Of a DNA stretch of 64,000 bases, positions 12,556 to 21,112 are shown piece after piece. The stretch comes from Symbiodinium kawagutii. Taxonomy: Eukaryota > Sar > Dinophyceae > Suessiales > Symbiodiniaceae. The notes below the pieces were generated by a model. The model saw nothing but the letters and a program-made list of their open reading frames with translations. It did not search any database and was not told where the DNA came from. Location of the stretch: the NCBI GenBank assembly GCA_009767595.1, contig VSDK01012150.1, positions 32,439-96,438 of the forward strand, in the 5' to 3' direction. The position numbers and the translations under genes were made by a program. Position 1 is the first letter of the stretch, and every line of letters starts with the position of its first letter.

Positions 12556-12721
12556 GTTGATGATGGTGGTTCCAATTTCTTGTTGACTCGTTGATTCTTC
12601 TTTCTTGATCCGTTCCAGTTGTCAATCGTCCCATTGCCCTGAGGAGCGCTTTCGAGAAATCATCTCGTTTGATGCCAATCGCGCGTATCCTGAGTATCTG
12701 CTGGCATACCAAAGGGTATGA
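2977..12721 (+). CDS. Pseudokinase-PARP fusion gene (multi-exon, partial at 5' end)
   Basis: One gene reconstructed from exons at 2977-3077, 5365-5540, 5769-5862, 6517-6678, 6884-6970, 7873-8005, 8512-8644, 8851-9040, 9356-9444, 9574-9601, 10025-10127, 10929-11056, 11337-11408 and 12644-12721. The N-terminal half is a TKL-type protein kinase domain: beta-3 VPAIVK, catalytic loop HHDLKPTN, APE, subdomain IX VYAFAMICWELI and subdomain XI. The C-terminal half is a PARP catalytic domain: LWDKY start, LLHGT, FGAGAYFAE, RFREII and a YPEYLLAYQRV end with TGA at 12719-12721. All adjacent joins keep phase except around the subdomain X exon, which was not found, and a frame slip in the 6884 exon. The glycine-loop exon is also missing. 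The DFG Asp is Ser, so the kinase half is probably catalytically dead, whereas the PARP His-Tyr-Glu triad is intact. Likely role (inference): ADP-ribosylation of protein targets, scaffolded or regulated by the pseudokinase. Confidence 0.85.
3127..3177. repeat. Perfect 17-bp hairpin
   Basis: CATCATCCATGAAGAAA at 3127-3143 is exactly reverse-complemented at 3161-3177, with a 17-nt loop. It lies about 50 nt inside the intron after the beta-3 exon. Confidence 0.85.
3290..3890. repeat. AAGGTTCC-type degenerate tandem repeat
   Basis: Repeated 8-10 nt units of consensus AAGGTTYSC, most regular at 3826-3872 (9-nt unit AAGGTTCCC) and increasingly degenerate towards 3300. Overlapping ORFs of up to 159 codons on both strands come from the repeat. 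Confidence 0.9.
4040..4610. repeat. Degenerate satellite-like repeat with ATCCATGAGC core
   Basis: Several variant copies contain CACGGCAAC, then ATCCATGAGCGCCA, then an A/C-rich stretch and CCCAGGCATCCCAA. Examples are at about 4120-4155, 4290-4325, 4440-4475 and 4550-4565. Unit length is variable and copies are diverged. Confidence 0.6.
5365..5540 (+). CDS. Kinase exon: LKHDNLVKIIG to helix E
   Basis: Acceptor TTGCAG at 5364. The frame begins DLKHDNLVKIIGVYCPEPG, the conserved kinase L-x-H-x-N-I/L-V segment before the hinge, then runs through ALA-rich helix E (VLAHGIAAAM). It ends in phase 2 at 5540 with a GC-type donor (GCCGCT). The next exon supplies G, giving Ala and then YLHGL. Confidence 0.85.
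5769..5862 (+). CDS. Kinase exon: catalytic loop
   Basis: Reads YLHGLDEPVLHHDLKPTNVL. The H-x-D motif is HHD (5800-5808), followed by the conserved K-P-x-N, so the catalytic Asp, Lys and Asn are present. The exon ends DIVAK in phase 0 at 5862 with a GT donor (GTCAGT). Confidence 0.9.
6517..6678 (+). CDS. Kinase exon: degenerate DFG and APE
   Basis: 54 codons in phase 0 on both sides. Acceptor AACAG ends at 6516; a GC donor (GCGTGC) follows 6678. The join to the previous exon reads VAK|LCSLGACVDW, so the DFG position (commonly DFG or DLG) is SLG at 6523-6531: the Mg-binding Asp is Ser. Downstream LPYRAPELFHG carries an intact APE (6634-6642), and the exon ends SGACE, joining to VYAF. Confidence 0.85.
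6884..6970 (+). CDS. Kinase exon: subdomain IX, with apparent frame slip
   Basis: Acceptor CTCCAG ends at 6883. It reads VYAFAMICWELIHGKPAW in phase 0, matching the VYAFGMxxWEL block. After W the frame changes: a tandem AGTG AGTG (6938-6945) moves the expected continuation, AMAVREVIR, into the next frame. The donor would be GTATTC at 6971. Alternatively GTGAGT at 6939 is used as the donor, in which case the AVREVIR similarity is a relic. Confidence 0.75.
6971..7872 (+). other. Intron region that should hold the missing subdomain X exon
   Basis: The kinase segment between AVREVIR and the subdomain XI exon is not convincingly found. A weak candidate is 7248-7298 (DRPSTSPEPKSVS, after CCACCAG). 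An open frame at 7155-7394 is acidic and Gln-rich, but its tail is the right end of a MITE-like element (7355-7405), so it is probably not coding in full. Confidence 0.4.
7873..8005 (+). CDS. Kinase exon: subdomain XI and linker to PARP
   Basis: Acceptor GCTGCAG ends at 7872. DAWAEEPSHRPTFAQI is the conserved C-lobe end of TKL kinases. It continues LPKQLSKDIPAYW, a Y-W block that I associate with the N-terminal flank of dinoflagellate PARP domains. The exon ends in phase 1 at 8005 before a GC donor (GCTGGG); the next exon at 8512 supplies GG, reading DLDQ|GWIAVPV. This is the physical link between the two domains. Confidence 0.85.
8120..8219 (-). mobile_element. MITE-like palindromic element inside the linker intron
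   Basis: Left end TGGTGGTTTCTGAAAATAG, central TTGGTTGCTTTATTACCTAT, right end TATCATGAGAAACACCCA. It matches the window-wide family and sits in the intron between the kinase and PARP exons. Strand is nominal. Confidence 0.8.
8512..8644 (+). CDS. PARP exon: N-terminal flank
   Basis: Acceptor CGCAG ends at 8511. Reads WIAVPVAEDMLQKLSKLF and later GRDAATYPRPYNNLK. The region is clearly GC-rich relative to its flanks. It ends in phase 2 at 8644 with a GC donor (GCTGGG, the same hexamer as the previous intron). This segment precedes the PARP fold proper. Confidence 0.85.
8851..9040 (+). CDS. PARP exon: RIE..LWDKY start of catalytic domain
   Basis: Acceptor GCCCAG ends at 8850. Reads WRIEHQLLWDKYVVERNDV, the conserved start of PARP catalytic domains (R-I-x-N/H-x-x-L-W-x-x-Y), then a charged helix and LEDSTPGMPECTDRSLDFAQ. 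It ends in phase 0 at 9040 with a GT donor. Confidence 0.9.
9356..9444 (+). CDS. PARP exon: HGT motif
   Basis: Acceptor GCGAG ends at 9355. Reads YLLHGTKPEVLLDILHKGFN, with the H-G-T NAD-binding motif at 9368-9376 and the following I-L-x-x-G-F-N block. It ends in phase 2 at 9444 before GTTCCT. The next exon supplies G, giving GMFGAGAYF. Minus-strand ORFs here are shadows. Confidence 0.92.
9574..9601 (+). CDS. PARP microexon (28 nt): G-x-G-x-YFAE
   Basis: Acceptor TTCCAG ends at 9573. The 28 nt encode FGAGAYFAE, containing the second triad residue Tyr (9590-9592). It ends in phase 0 before a GA-type donor (GATCCT). Joined to the 10025 exon it reads YFAE|EKIDQYTRED, two or three residues shorter than is usual between YFAE and DQY, so the exact 3' boundary is less certain. 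Confidence 0.8.
10025..10127 (+). CDS. PARP exon: DQY segment
   Basis: Acceptor ACCGAG ends at 10024. Reads EKIDQYTREDPGHETPGLER and LHSRLYRAGGHRHP, matching the K-x-D-Q-Y block that follows YFAE in PARPs. It ends in phase 1 at 10127 with a GC donor (GCAACA). The join to 10929 completes HP-G-DHIFYC. Confidence 0.88.
10388..10520. repeat. GATGCAAA tandem repeat
   Basis: Head-to-tail 8-9 nt units AAAGATGC with variants (AAAGTTGC, AAAGACAC). It produces long repetitive ORFs (Leu-Cys-Ile-Phe and Lys-Asp-Ala types) that are not genes. Confidence 0.95.
10743..10862. mobile_element. MITE-like palindromic element
   Basis: Left end TGGTGGTGACTCTCAAGTCA, then GGGGTACC; internal AAATAAACCAACCATTTCTG; right end AGCTTGAGAACCCCCCA. 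Same family as 63534-63638. Confidence 0.75.
10929..11056 (+). CDS. PARP exon: FYCFVVRV strand
   Basis: Acceptor GTTCCAG ends at 10928. Reads DHIFYCFVVRVTCGACF, the conserved hydrophobic strand (Y-Y-x-L-x-C-R-V) of PARP domains, and ends VFVNEDRR in phase 0 at 11056. The donor is GA-type (GACCCA). The next exon starts ELSSVPG, as expected after RR. Confidence 0.9.
11337..11408 (+). CDS. PARP exon: IPGS..YHTLLVQTG
   Basis: Acceptor CTTCAG ends at 11336. Reads ELSSVPGSDPEIPYHTLLVQ, then TGTE, the conserved Y-H-S/T-L segment before the C-terminal strands. GC donor (GCTGCC) at 11409, phase 0. A GA donor three bases earlier is an alternative. Confidence 0.88.
12188..12237. repeat. AAGCATGCCCCC short tandem repeat
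   Basis: Four consecutive variants of a 12-13 nt unit in the last intron of the fusion gene. Confidence 0.8.
12492..12558. repeat. (GAT)n microsatellite
   Basis: Near-perfect GAT trinucleotide run about 90 nt upstream of the last PARP exon. Confidence 0.97.
12644..12721 (+). CDS. PARP terminal exon with catalytic Glu and stop
   Basis: Reads ERFREIISFDANRAYPEYLL, then AYQRV and TGA (12719-12721). The Glu at 12656-12658 aligns with the catalytic Glu of H-Y-E PARPs, and YPEYLLAYQR is the usual C-terminal strand. The acceptor is CCTGAG at 12643 (phase 0, matching the previous exon); TTCCAG at 12618 is an alternative that would add about eight residues. Confidence 0.9.
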   Translation, partial: ERFREIISFDANRAYPEYLLAYQRV

Positions 12722-13740
12722 CCAGTAGTTCTGACCTTAGGACCATCTCATAGATGTAATGCATGCATGCCTCAAAGATGGGATGACTTGCATGGAGATT
12801 TGAAGAAGTCCACTTTGGACCACCAAAGGGTGTTGCGGCCAAATATCTGGGCGCCTCATGTCCAGTTCTGTGCCGGACTGCAACTTTAAAAGAAGAATCA
12901 ACGGCGGTAGCGCATGTTCAAACAGTTTTCTATTGCCGCATTCGCAGTTTCGGTGGCGCAGGAAAAAGTCTCACTTCACACGGTCAAATCAAGCTCCATA
13001 GGAGCAGAGGCCTTCGTCTTGTACCGAGTATACTGTGTGGAGCCGTGAATTTGGAATGGTCAAAGCCGAAAGTTTGCAAGATATTTGATGTGAAACAATC
13101 ATGGGGGTTTTAAAGAACCCCCGAAAAGGTGTACCCCCTAACAATAAGGGCAACCATGTAACATCCCATGTCACAAGGAAAGCCGTGCAATGCACACAAT
13201 CAACCTCGACACCACACAGTGCAGCGTGGCAGTGCAAAGCCACTGGGAGCCGTTTGTGACCCAAAAGCATGAGTCCTAAAAGCTAAGTCCGAGAAGGGGT
13301 TGTCTTTTTCACTGCGGGCAATCAATTTCGAAGTCAATCCGTATCTGGTCATTTGACAGACTTGGACATAGAATAACCTCAACCAGTGATGCTTTCCAGC
13401 AGTTATCAATAGTGAGAGTCATGGTGAGTTATTTCTTCATTTGGCGTTCAATCGCTGGTGTGCACGCGCGCTGTCGTTGTGTTTCTGAGTTCAAAGCTAC
13501 AATTGGTCCGCCACATCGAGACTCAAGCGTCCAATGCTGGGGTTCAGTCGCGATTTCTCTTATATAGATACTATTAGCATTCCTATTACTAGCCGCTTCA
13601 TACAAAATCCATACTTCACGTCACTCTTAGGCTTTGTGTATTCTTGTGTGTGTGTTTACTGTTAGTTTGTTCATTCGAAAACTTTACAACTGATGTCACT
13701 TGGGTACGGTGTGTTGCGGTTTACTTTGATTCAGCAGATA
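12722..13740. other. Intergenic stretch after the fusion gene
   Basis: No recognisable exon. It contains a short G/C palindrome (about 13104-13123) and unremarkable sequence. The next possible start codon is at 13746. Confidence 0.5.
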
Positions 13741-13745
13741 TTGCA

Positions 13746-13938
13746 ATGGCGGATCCTCCCGGAATGCNNNNNNNNNNCGCCGGGAGTGCCGGAGGCCAGA
13801 CGCCACGGAACCCACCAAAGTACAACGGGAAATGCATGGGACATTACATGGCATTACGGGGCCATGGGGCAGGGGATGACTCCATTAGTCGTGTTGCGTC
13901 GAGAGGCGCAAGTCCTCCACAAAGACAAGGGCCCGGGT
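13746..13938 (+). CDS. Possible first exon, interrupted by an N gap
   Basis: ATG at 13746 opens MADPPGM just before ten Ns (13768-13777). After the gap all three frames stay open for some distance; the best are a Gly/Pro/Arg-rich frame to a stop at about 13938 and RRECRRPDATEPTK ending at a GTACAA donor. A CAG upstream (13733-13735) could be a trans-splice acceptor. The size of the gap is unknown, so the frame cannot be fixed. Confidence 0.3.
13768..13777. other. Assembly gap (10 N)
   Basis: Ten Ns in a GC-rich patch. Confidence 1.
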
Positions 13939-14301
13939 AGTGGTAGATGTTCTCCTAAAAGATGCCAAACTTTAGCCAATTCCAAGCATACTTCACGTGG
14001 TTTTTCCAGTGGAGGTGTCGTCACTTTGGGTGTGGTAGTGGGGGGGAGTAAATGCGTATGTGCTTCAAGCTTGTCGTTTTCCGTTTTAGGGAGGTGGGAT
14101 GCAATGGTTTGATCCTTGACAGGACTGATTCTCAACTGAAGCCTTTTTGTTCGTTCACCATGTGATGCATTCTCCGCTTGGTTGGTCGTGATACCCAATT
14201 TCTGCGTTGACAGCACGTGGCAGTATGAACATCAACAACTGTGATCATTGAAATGAGATTAGTAGAGACACATGTTTATCCAAGCCAGCATTGTGTGGCA
14301 G

Positions 14302-14406
14302 GACTACGAAGAATGGGAGAAGAAGCAAAAGGAAGAACGTCGGCAGCAAGCCCAGGCAGCGGCGGACCGTGAGCTGCGCGACACCCCATTGCGATCTCAA
14401 CGACGA
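14302..14406 (+). CDS. Exon: Lys/Glu/Gln-rich helix, unknown protein
   Basis: Acceptor GTGGCAG ends at 14301. Reads DYEEWEKKQKEERRQQAQAA, then ADRELRDTPLRSQRR, strongly charged and helical (possible coiled coil). It ends in phase 0 before GTGCAT. It joins in phase to the exon at 15589. No family recognised. Confidence 0.65.
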
Positions 14407-15447
14407 GTGCATGTCCGGTTTGGGTGTGTTGATGATGGTGTTTAGTGCAACAAAGTTAACTGTTTTACTGTTTTGCTATCAAACCTGGAAGTTTTTGAAT
14501 GGTTGGGGAATTTCCCATTTGTGCTGCCATGTTACCAGAAAGTAAGACATGGTAAGCCGTGGTTGTGCCAGCATCACATGGATCCTGCGCGACAAACGAA
14601 AAACCAGATGCGACTAAAGCATATACTTGAGGATTTCCATGAACCACATAATGTTTATTGTCATGGCGTAGGGTTGTAGTTACAATATCATGCGTTGCAG
14701 TGAGAGTATCATTGGTTTTGTCGATGGACATAGCTGTGGGTTCTTCCACCAGCTGTTCCAGATGCCAGTGCGTAGCCCGGCGACTGACCTCAATTCACCA
14801 TGCTCAATGGATAAGTTTGTGTTTGACTACCCGTAACTCAAACCTCCAACCAAGCTGGAAAGTGTTGTACTCAAACAACAATCTCTATGTGCATTGTTGG
14901 TGCCCCAAACAGGGGGAGCCACTGGTGCCAACCCCAAAAAGAATGGTTGGCCACTTGAAGATATTGGCCTACGAAATATCATTAACCACCCCGAAAGCAT
15001 CAATGATACGCAACTGTGTCAAAATCTCCGTGGCTGATGGTGTCTTACCTGCTGAAAGGAAAACCACTGACTTTTTCGGAAGGCACTTGCAACACCTAAC
15101 AGACTCATTTTGACCAGCTGAAACCAACCGATCTGCTGGTCGTTTTCTTTCATGGCAGATCTTGACCAGTCTTCGTATCCAACCAAGCACTGCGAACTTT
15201 CTGCTGCTGCTTCGTAAGGCAGCTGAAAGAAGGTGTACCAAGAGAGTGTACCACAAAACTGCTAGTTTATCTATTGGGGAACAAGCGCATCTTCTTGATT
15301 CACACTTCTGAGGCAACCATAGTGATGCTGCCATACACCAAGCCATAGATGCCGACCAACATGCTGCCGCTTCGTAGCATTGTCGGTTGTCTCTCTTGCT
15401 TGCATCGCCGGTCCGTAACTGGCAACGGACCATGGTTATAGGTGATA

Positions 15448-15513
15448 GATGTTATGAGCTACCTTAAAGGGTTTATGGCCATGGCTATATCCCAGTTGAA
15501 AACCTTGGCTGCA
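15448..15513. repeat. Dispersed repeat, AGCTACCTTA family (copy 1)
   Basis: ATAGATGTTA, AGCTACCTTA, CATGG and ATCCCAG, then GGCTGCAC, in the same order and spacing as at 19571-19647. Confidence 0.6.
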
Positions 15514-15588
15514 CATCCAAGTTCTGTTGCGTGAGCTCGTCTTTGTGAACCTGGCTGGGGTTGCCTGGCTCATCAGTTCCAATGCCAG

Positions 15589-15659
15589 GAGCAACTGGCT
15601 CAGTTTCATGCACAGCGACAACAAGAACTGGAGGAGCGACATGGAGTTGGCTCGCCATG
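15589..15659 (+). CDS. Exon: Gln/Glu-rich helix, unknown protein
   Basis: Acceptor ATGCCAG ends at 15588. Reads EQLAQFHAQRQQELEERHGV, a coiled-coil-like stretch like the previous exon, then GSP. It ends before GTCACG (phase 2), or earlier at a GC donor. Probably the same gene as 14302-14406. Confidence 0.65.
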
Positions 15660-17315
15660 GTCACGAATGGTGAAAGGCTGATTGGTTTCGTGCCGTTCCG
15701 AACTCAAGATGAAGGCTTACTAACGATGGCTTTGATTGCAAATCAACTATTTACATAATAAAAGCTTACTACAGCCTATCATAATAACAAACAGCTCATG
15801 ACATATTAATGTGCTGTGCGAATATTGATGGTTAATCATAGTCATGCTTGATCATCTATGGCTGCTAGTGACGGCACCCAAAGTATCAACTATGATTCAT
15901 TGTTTTTATCCACTATCAACAGGGTATGATCATAGTCATCCAATATTGATGGGCATTCGTCACAAATGCTCACCAGTGTCCGTTATGTCGGCCAACCATA
16001 ATCTACTGTAATTTCTAGTGAAACATCATGCGCTCTATCAACCATTCGCCACCATTCACGATCAGGAACAGCTGTGAACACTGCCAGAGACTGCTTAGAT
16101 CATCTTGAGCTCATAGTGGTGGCAAGAAGGAACTGGTATGAGCTTGTGTTGGATTTTCTGGCTGCATCTGCCCTTGTAGTCCCAGCAGTCTGAGCCAGTA
16201 TTGACCACTATATCACAAGCTGGTACTAGTTCCTATCAACCATCATACTCCATTCAAAGTGAATTGACTCGAATCGCAAGCAGATGGCTATCATTAGTAG
16301 TTGCCTTTCTTTATCATTATTCGCAATTATCAAGCACTAGATCAGTTCAACATACACTTATGAATCATTGCTCACCATCGTCAATCAGTCAATATCAACC
16401 CCTGCGTGAATCAATCCTTGCAACCCATTCATTATCACGTATTATGCACCACTATTGATGATTCAAAAGCATCAGCAACCTTCAGTAACGGATCAGTATG
16501 TGTTTATTGTTGACCAGCAGTGGTTAATAAGGATATCCAGAAGTAGTCATTATTTATAGATCACTGTTCTCACCTAGTGTGCTAAAAGGGTATGTGACTG
16601 TCTTGACCATCAACCACTATTTATTTACTCTCATTTCTCATTGTCACTCACTACCAAGGACGCTTATCAACCATGATATCCTCTGAATAATCTATGACCA
16701 CTGTTAGTCATGACCAATGATTATTGTTGACCATGATGATCCGTTACTAATTTCTATTGGCTCTTGTGAGTTGGTCATTATGTCTATTAACCAGCTAGCG
16801 TGTTACGACCGATACTTAAGCATTGTTAATCGATCATTATCATTATCGATCATTATTAACCACCATTCAGTACTAGTGGATCATGGTTAATCATTAACTC
16901 ACCATTTATGGCGCATCATAAACCATCATCAACCGTCAGGAAGCCATCACATGTCTTTTAGCATCTTCACAATATTATATATTCATTGTTATATGTTATA
17001 GCCATTATTAACCATTATCAATCATTATGAACCACCATCAGTTGATCATCAATCATCATGATGACCCGCCTTTAACCAATAGTTAACCAGGTGGTGAACA
17101 ATTGATTAACCATTAAACCACCTTTAACCACTAGTTAAAGAACAATTATCATAAACCATGATTCATTAACCACCATTCGTTGACTATTTAGCCATTCATA
17201 AACTATTTCACCACTAGTTAAACTAGTTTAACCATTCATTAACCATGCTTTTCCGTGCTGAACTTCTCCACCTCGTCAGTGCAACCCATATCTTGCCAGC
17301 TGGCGCCCGCGCTAG

Positions 17316-17398
17316 GCGCGGCGACAAGGCCGTGCGCAGGCCGCAGCGCAGCAGGCCAGCGCCATGCAGGAGACGTTCCGTTGGCGCAGCTGCTGGAT
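17316..17398 (+). CDS. GC-rich exon, frame ambiguous
   Basis: A GC-rich island in AT-rich DNA, after CGCTAG (or after TTGCCAG at 17298). Frame 1 gives ARRQGRAQAAAQQASAMQET, which matches the composition of the preceding helical exons; the other two frames are also open. Upstream DNA is ACCAT-rich and downstream DNA is ATGGT-rich, the exon signature described in the findings. Confidence 0.5.
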
Positions 17399-17790
17399 GC
17401 TGGTGGTCAATGGTGGTCGGTGATGGTGGTGAAGTGGTGGTTAAATGGTGGTTGAATGGAGGTTGATGAATAGTTTAACCACCATTTAGCCACCATTTGG
17501 TGATTAATCATAGGTAGTGATGGAGGTTGATGGTGGTTAATCATAAGTAACCATAGTTCGGTGGTGAATGGTGGTGAATGATGATGGGGTCGGCAGTGGA
17601 TAATGGTACGGGTTGGTTGGTTACCCACTGATGAAACATGTTTTTGAATAGATGGCTAACAAGCAGCCTACTAGTGATTGATTGATACTGGTTACAGTGC
17701 TTGGCTGGTTGATATTCATTGATACTGATTAATGATGTCTTGCAATGCTTCCTAACCTTGATGAATCTGTGATTACGGTGATGAATAGTG

Positions 17791-17791
17791 A

Positions 17792-17835
<44 letters not shown>
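17791..17835. repeat. (GAT)n microsatellite
   Basis: Uninterrupted GAT run on the G/T-rich side of the intron after 17.4 kb. Confidence 0.97.
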
Positions 17836-17836
<1 letters not shown>

Positions 17837-18250
17837 CAGCATTAATTAGTGCTGATGAAAGTTTTATAATGGTGAGTAATGATGGTGGGTCATCGCTGCT
17901 TGCCCGTGGCTTGCCCTGGATATGCCGGTTTTTGTTTGACGGTATATCTTTTTATTGCTGCTTTCGTTGTTTCTGCTTGCTATTCATGATTCTCTTCTGC
18001 ATGTGCGCTATTGGCCGTAATTGCATATCTGTAACCACTATCCGTCATTAGCCATCAGGAACAATTTTTGAACGCCTTTCACAAACTTGCATGACCATTA
18101 TGCATTGACCATGATGAACCAGACATTACCCCATCAAAATAATCCATGACGAGCAATCATTGACCGTTATTGACCATCGTGATTGGTCCTTGGGAAACCG
18201 ATCCTCCTGGCGCACTTCATGCTGCCCGGCTCAAGCGAAGCTCACATCAG

Positions 18251-18309
18251 TGGTACAGAAGTCCTCCTCCGGGCCGCTGCCCTTTTGACACAATGCCTGG
18301 GCCTTGGCG
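18251..18309 (+). CDS. Candidate exon GTEVLLRAAALL
   Basis: Acceptor CACATCAG ends at 18250; donor GTTGAT at 18310. The frame reads GTEVLLRAAALLTQCLGLG, a hydrophobic helix. The flanks show the A/C to G/T switch. Function unknown. Confidence 0.45.
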
Positions 18310-18659
18310 GTTGATGACATGGATAATCCCAGCAGATAGTGGTTGGGTATGAGAACCAGTTAGTACGACCTAGGGACCATGGTTAAGGAAAAATATCCAT
18401 CAGTAATCAGTGATTGATTGACCGATTGATTGATGTAGATTACCTTGAGGTAGGATTATCCAACCTGGCAGATAGCTGGGAATAACATTATCACTGATCA
18501 GCAAACAATTCCACGATTGAACAAACTAGTCGTGCTGGAAGGAATTTCTGAGCAACCTTGGATTGGATAAAAGATGCATAATTCAGGAGATAGACCACAT
18601 ACTCGTACCAACAGGTGCAGTTATTTAGTCCATGAGTAGCCGGAGGGTATGAGACAAGG

Positions 18660-19019
18660 TTGTTGACCACTGCTTGCCCTGGAAGGGCATTGCCAAGTTC
18701 AGGAATGCTGTTTCATTGCCACATACAGTCCGAGCAGTGCCCAGCTTTCGTCTCAGAATTTCGGAAATCTGAAGCCAAGCACGTCGAGAAAAATCCATAT
18801 GTGGCTTGGTCTATTTTGTTGATCCCCAAACCCATTGACTCTCTGGCAAAGTGGCCTGGATATCAAAAGCCCATCAGTTTTCATGAGTTCCTCATGGAAC
18901 ATGGTAATTTTCCCACAGAACGTTGCTCACCCTCAATCCCCTGCGGTGCCGGGGTGGATGTGACAGGTCGTCCACAATGGCTGCCATGTACAAACGCGGA
19001 AACTGGTCGGAGACAATGA
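18660..19019 (+). CDS. Unknown ORF, 119 codons
   Basis: An unusually long, non-repetitive open frame with ordinary amino-acid composition (for example ILLIPKPIDSLAKWPGY). No donor, acceptor or family evidence fixes it. An overlapping frame contains MAAMYKRGNWSETMM from about 18977. Either, neither or part could be exonic. Confidence 0.25.
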   Translation: MLTTACPGRALPSSGMLFHCHIQSEQCPAFVSEFRKSEAKHVEKNPYVAWSILLIPKPIDSLAKWPGYQKPISFHEFLMEHGNFPTERCSPSIPCGAGVDVTGRPQWLPCTNAETGRRQ

Positions 19020-19049
19020 TGCTGAGCAACCCGGATGTGCGCCATCATT

Positions 19050-19094
19050 TCGATCACCACCATCATCACCACCACCATCATCACCATCATCATT
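19050..19094. repeat. CAC/CAT run
   Basis: CAY-type trinucleotide run, giving poly-His in one + frame and poly-Met/Val in the opposite strand. Confidence 0.9.
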
Positions 19095-19111
19095 GCTACC
19101 TGGCTGCACAG

Positions 19112-19166
19112 AAAGGCCGCTTTTGCGCTGATTCGGCGGGATGTTTTCTGGCCATTTGTTGCAAGT
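19112..19166 (+). CDS. Candidate exon KAAFALIRRDVF
   Basis: Acceptor GCTGCACAG ends at 19111 directly after the A/C-rich CAY tract. The frame gives KAAFALIRRDVFWPFVAS. A second open frame exists. Low-to-moderate support. Confidence 0.3.
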
Positions 19167-19570
19167 TGCCATGCTATCCCTAATTACCAATTGAGATAGC
19201 TGAAGGGGGCTGATAGAATTGCTCCACTTTGATGACGCTACTGTAGAGTGGTACCCGCCATAACTGTATGTCAATGTGTATCTGTATGGAAACACTTCCA
19301 GACGTCACCAGGACAATCACCATCTTTGTGGAAGATAAATCTTGACTAACTCGCTGACTGATACAGGAGGTACATTGAAGATCATCGCTAATCTAGAGTG
19401 GACGAAATGCCCAACACGGGGTACCGCTCTGCTAAGAGAACTTGGCGATCTTGGCTCCTCCAGATCTCGAGCGGAGTATCCTGCTTGCCATGGTATCCTT
19501 AGCTATGGAGCACTTGGAGGTTATTTGGATGTGCATCCCCAGCTAGCAATTTGTAAGATTCACCATGCTT

Positions 19571-19647
19571 ATAGATGTTAGTTCAGCTACCTTAGAGGCT
19601 TCATGATCATGGCTTCAGTATCCCAGAAAGCCAACCCCAGCTGCACA
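19571..19647. repeat. Dispersed repeat, AGCTACCTTA family (copy 2)
   Basis: Shares ATAGATGTTA, AGCTACCTTA, TATCCCAG and GCTGCAC in order with 15448-15513, and TTAGTTCAGCTACCTTAGA with the reverse complement of 46634-46670. Confidence 0.65.
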
Positions 19648-19650
19648 AGT

Positions 19651-19810
19651 GGCTGCGAGCCACGACCCGCACCCAACAAGGCCATCATAGCCATCATTGA
19701 AGCGCCGCAGACCCATGACTTGCAGGGGAAGGCGCGAGCAGCTGCATGTGGGAGGGATGAGCGGCTCCCTGATCCCGGTAGCAAGGGGAGGGGTGCCCGG
19801 AGCTACCAGG
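19651..19810 (+). CDS. Candidate exon of unknown function
   Basis: An open frame through a GC-rich patch just after the dispersed repeat reads CEPRPAPNKAIIAIIEAPQT and GRDERLPDPGSKGRGARSYQ. Boundaries are unclear and the repeat may contribute the acceptor. Confidence 0.3.
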
Positions 19811-21112
19811 AGTGGTGTAACCCACTGGTAGATTCATATTTTCAGCTAGAACCAACGATCATCATGCATGATTAATAAGTGTGGAACGTTCAACCACTTC
19901 AAACCAATATTACCCAGCATCATTGTTTTCTCGATTGATTCCAAGTTACTAAGAATTTTGTACAATGACGAACCATCTTTTGCGGGGAAGTCTGCAGCCA
20001 AAGCATGGCCATGAAATTGCCCCAAATTCAATTTGGGGGCGCAAGTGCTGCAAGGTGTGCGCCACACATTCTTCTTGGGGCCGCCCAAATAAAACTGTAT
20101 GATGTGCCTGGTTCATTTGGCATGATGACTGGTGCAGAATCCCAAACTAAATCACCTGCAGTTGTAGCTCTCGCTGGTGTTGTGTGCCATTCAACTTCTG
20201 GTTGACAGGGTATCCAGTGATGTTGACCCGACTCCTTCCCCTGTTCACACCTAGCCATGCAGAGCTTAATTCGCCCCGTGATCCCTACGAAGTGGTTGAA
20301 GGGGCCTTGATAGATTTTATTCCTTGTGCAACCACGGAATTTGGGAGACTGTTCAGGAATCAGGATAGCCGGATTACATACAAAAAGGACCAACACTTTT
20401 TTGGAGCATCACTGTTTTGGGGTACTCAGATCCATGTTGGCCTAATGAACCACTGCTATTGAGCCAGCAAAAATGCTGATGGCTACTCCTGGTCGCTTAT
20501 TTGCTCAGCGGTAGTGCATTCTTTGGGGAGTCGTGCCTTGAGGTTGATGAAAAGACAATGTGTAGAATCACGGCTTTGGCGCTTGTTGCAGCAGGTGGAG
20601 CTGGGTGGGGATTTTGGGAAAGGTGAGCCGTTGAGTGTAACCAGGGGTACCAGGCAATGATACGTTTTCATAGTAGTAGACGACTGCTTGGGCTGCACGA
20701 AGAAATAGGCAGAAGGGAGGAAACGCCTTGGTTTTGCAGTGGCCATTTTCCTGGTTGGAACTGGGAAGTCATGTCGCATGACCCATGGATCCCCGCTGAT
20801 TTCGCTGCAAACGAGGTTTTGAAAGCATTTGCGGTGACACTTTGCTCCGGGATTGTCAGCCAAGCAGAATGTTCAATCAGATCTTACACTCAAGCTTTGA
20901 ACCCCATGGCTGCCACATACTGCTTTTTTGCTGAAATTGACCACTCATGTATAGCACCCTGAACCAAGGTCACCCCATCAACCCGGAAACGAGCTTCTTG
21001 CCAGTGATCACCCATGATCAGCCATGATGAACCATGGTCAACCATGATGAACCACGATCGACCTCCATAAACCCCTTCTTGTATAACTAATTTTTTCCGT
21101 CATATGCATTAG

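Noticed and set aside
13104..13123. GGGGG...CCCCC palindrome as a MITE-like copy
   Set aside because: Shares the G/C blocks but lacks the GGTGGTTTC ends and the centre.
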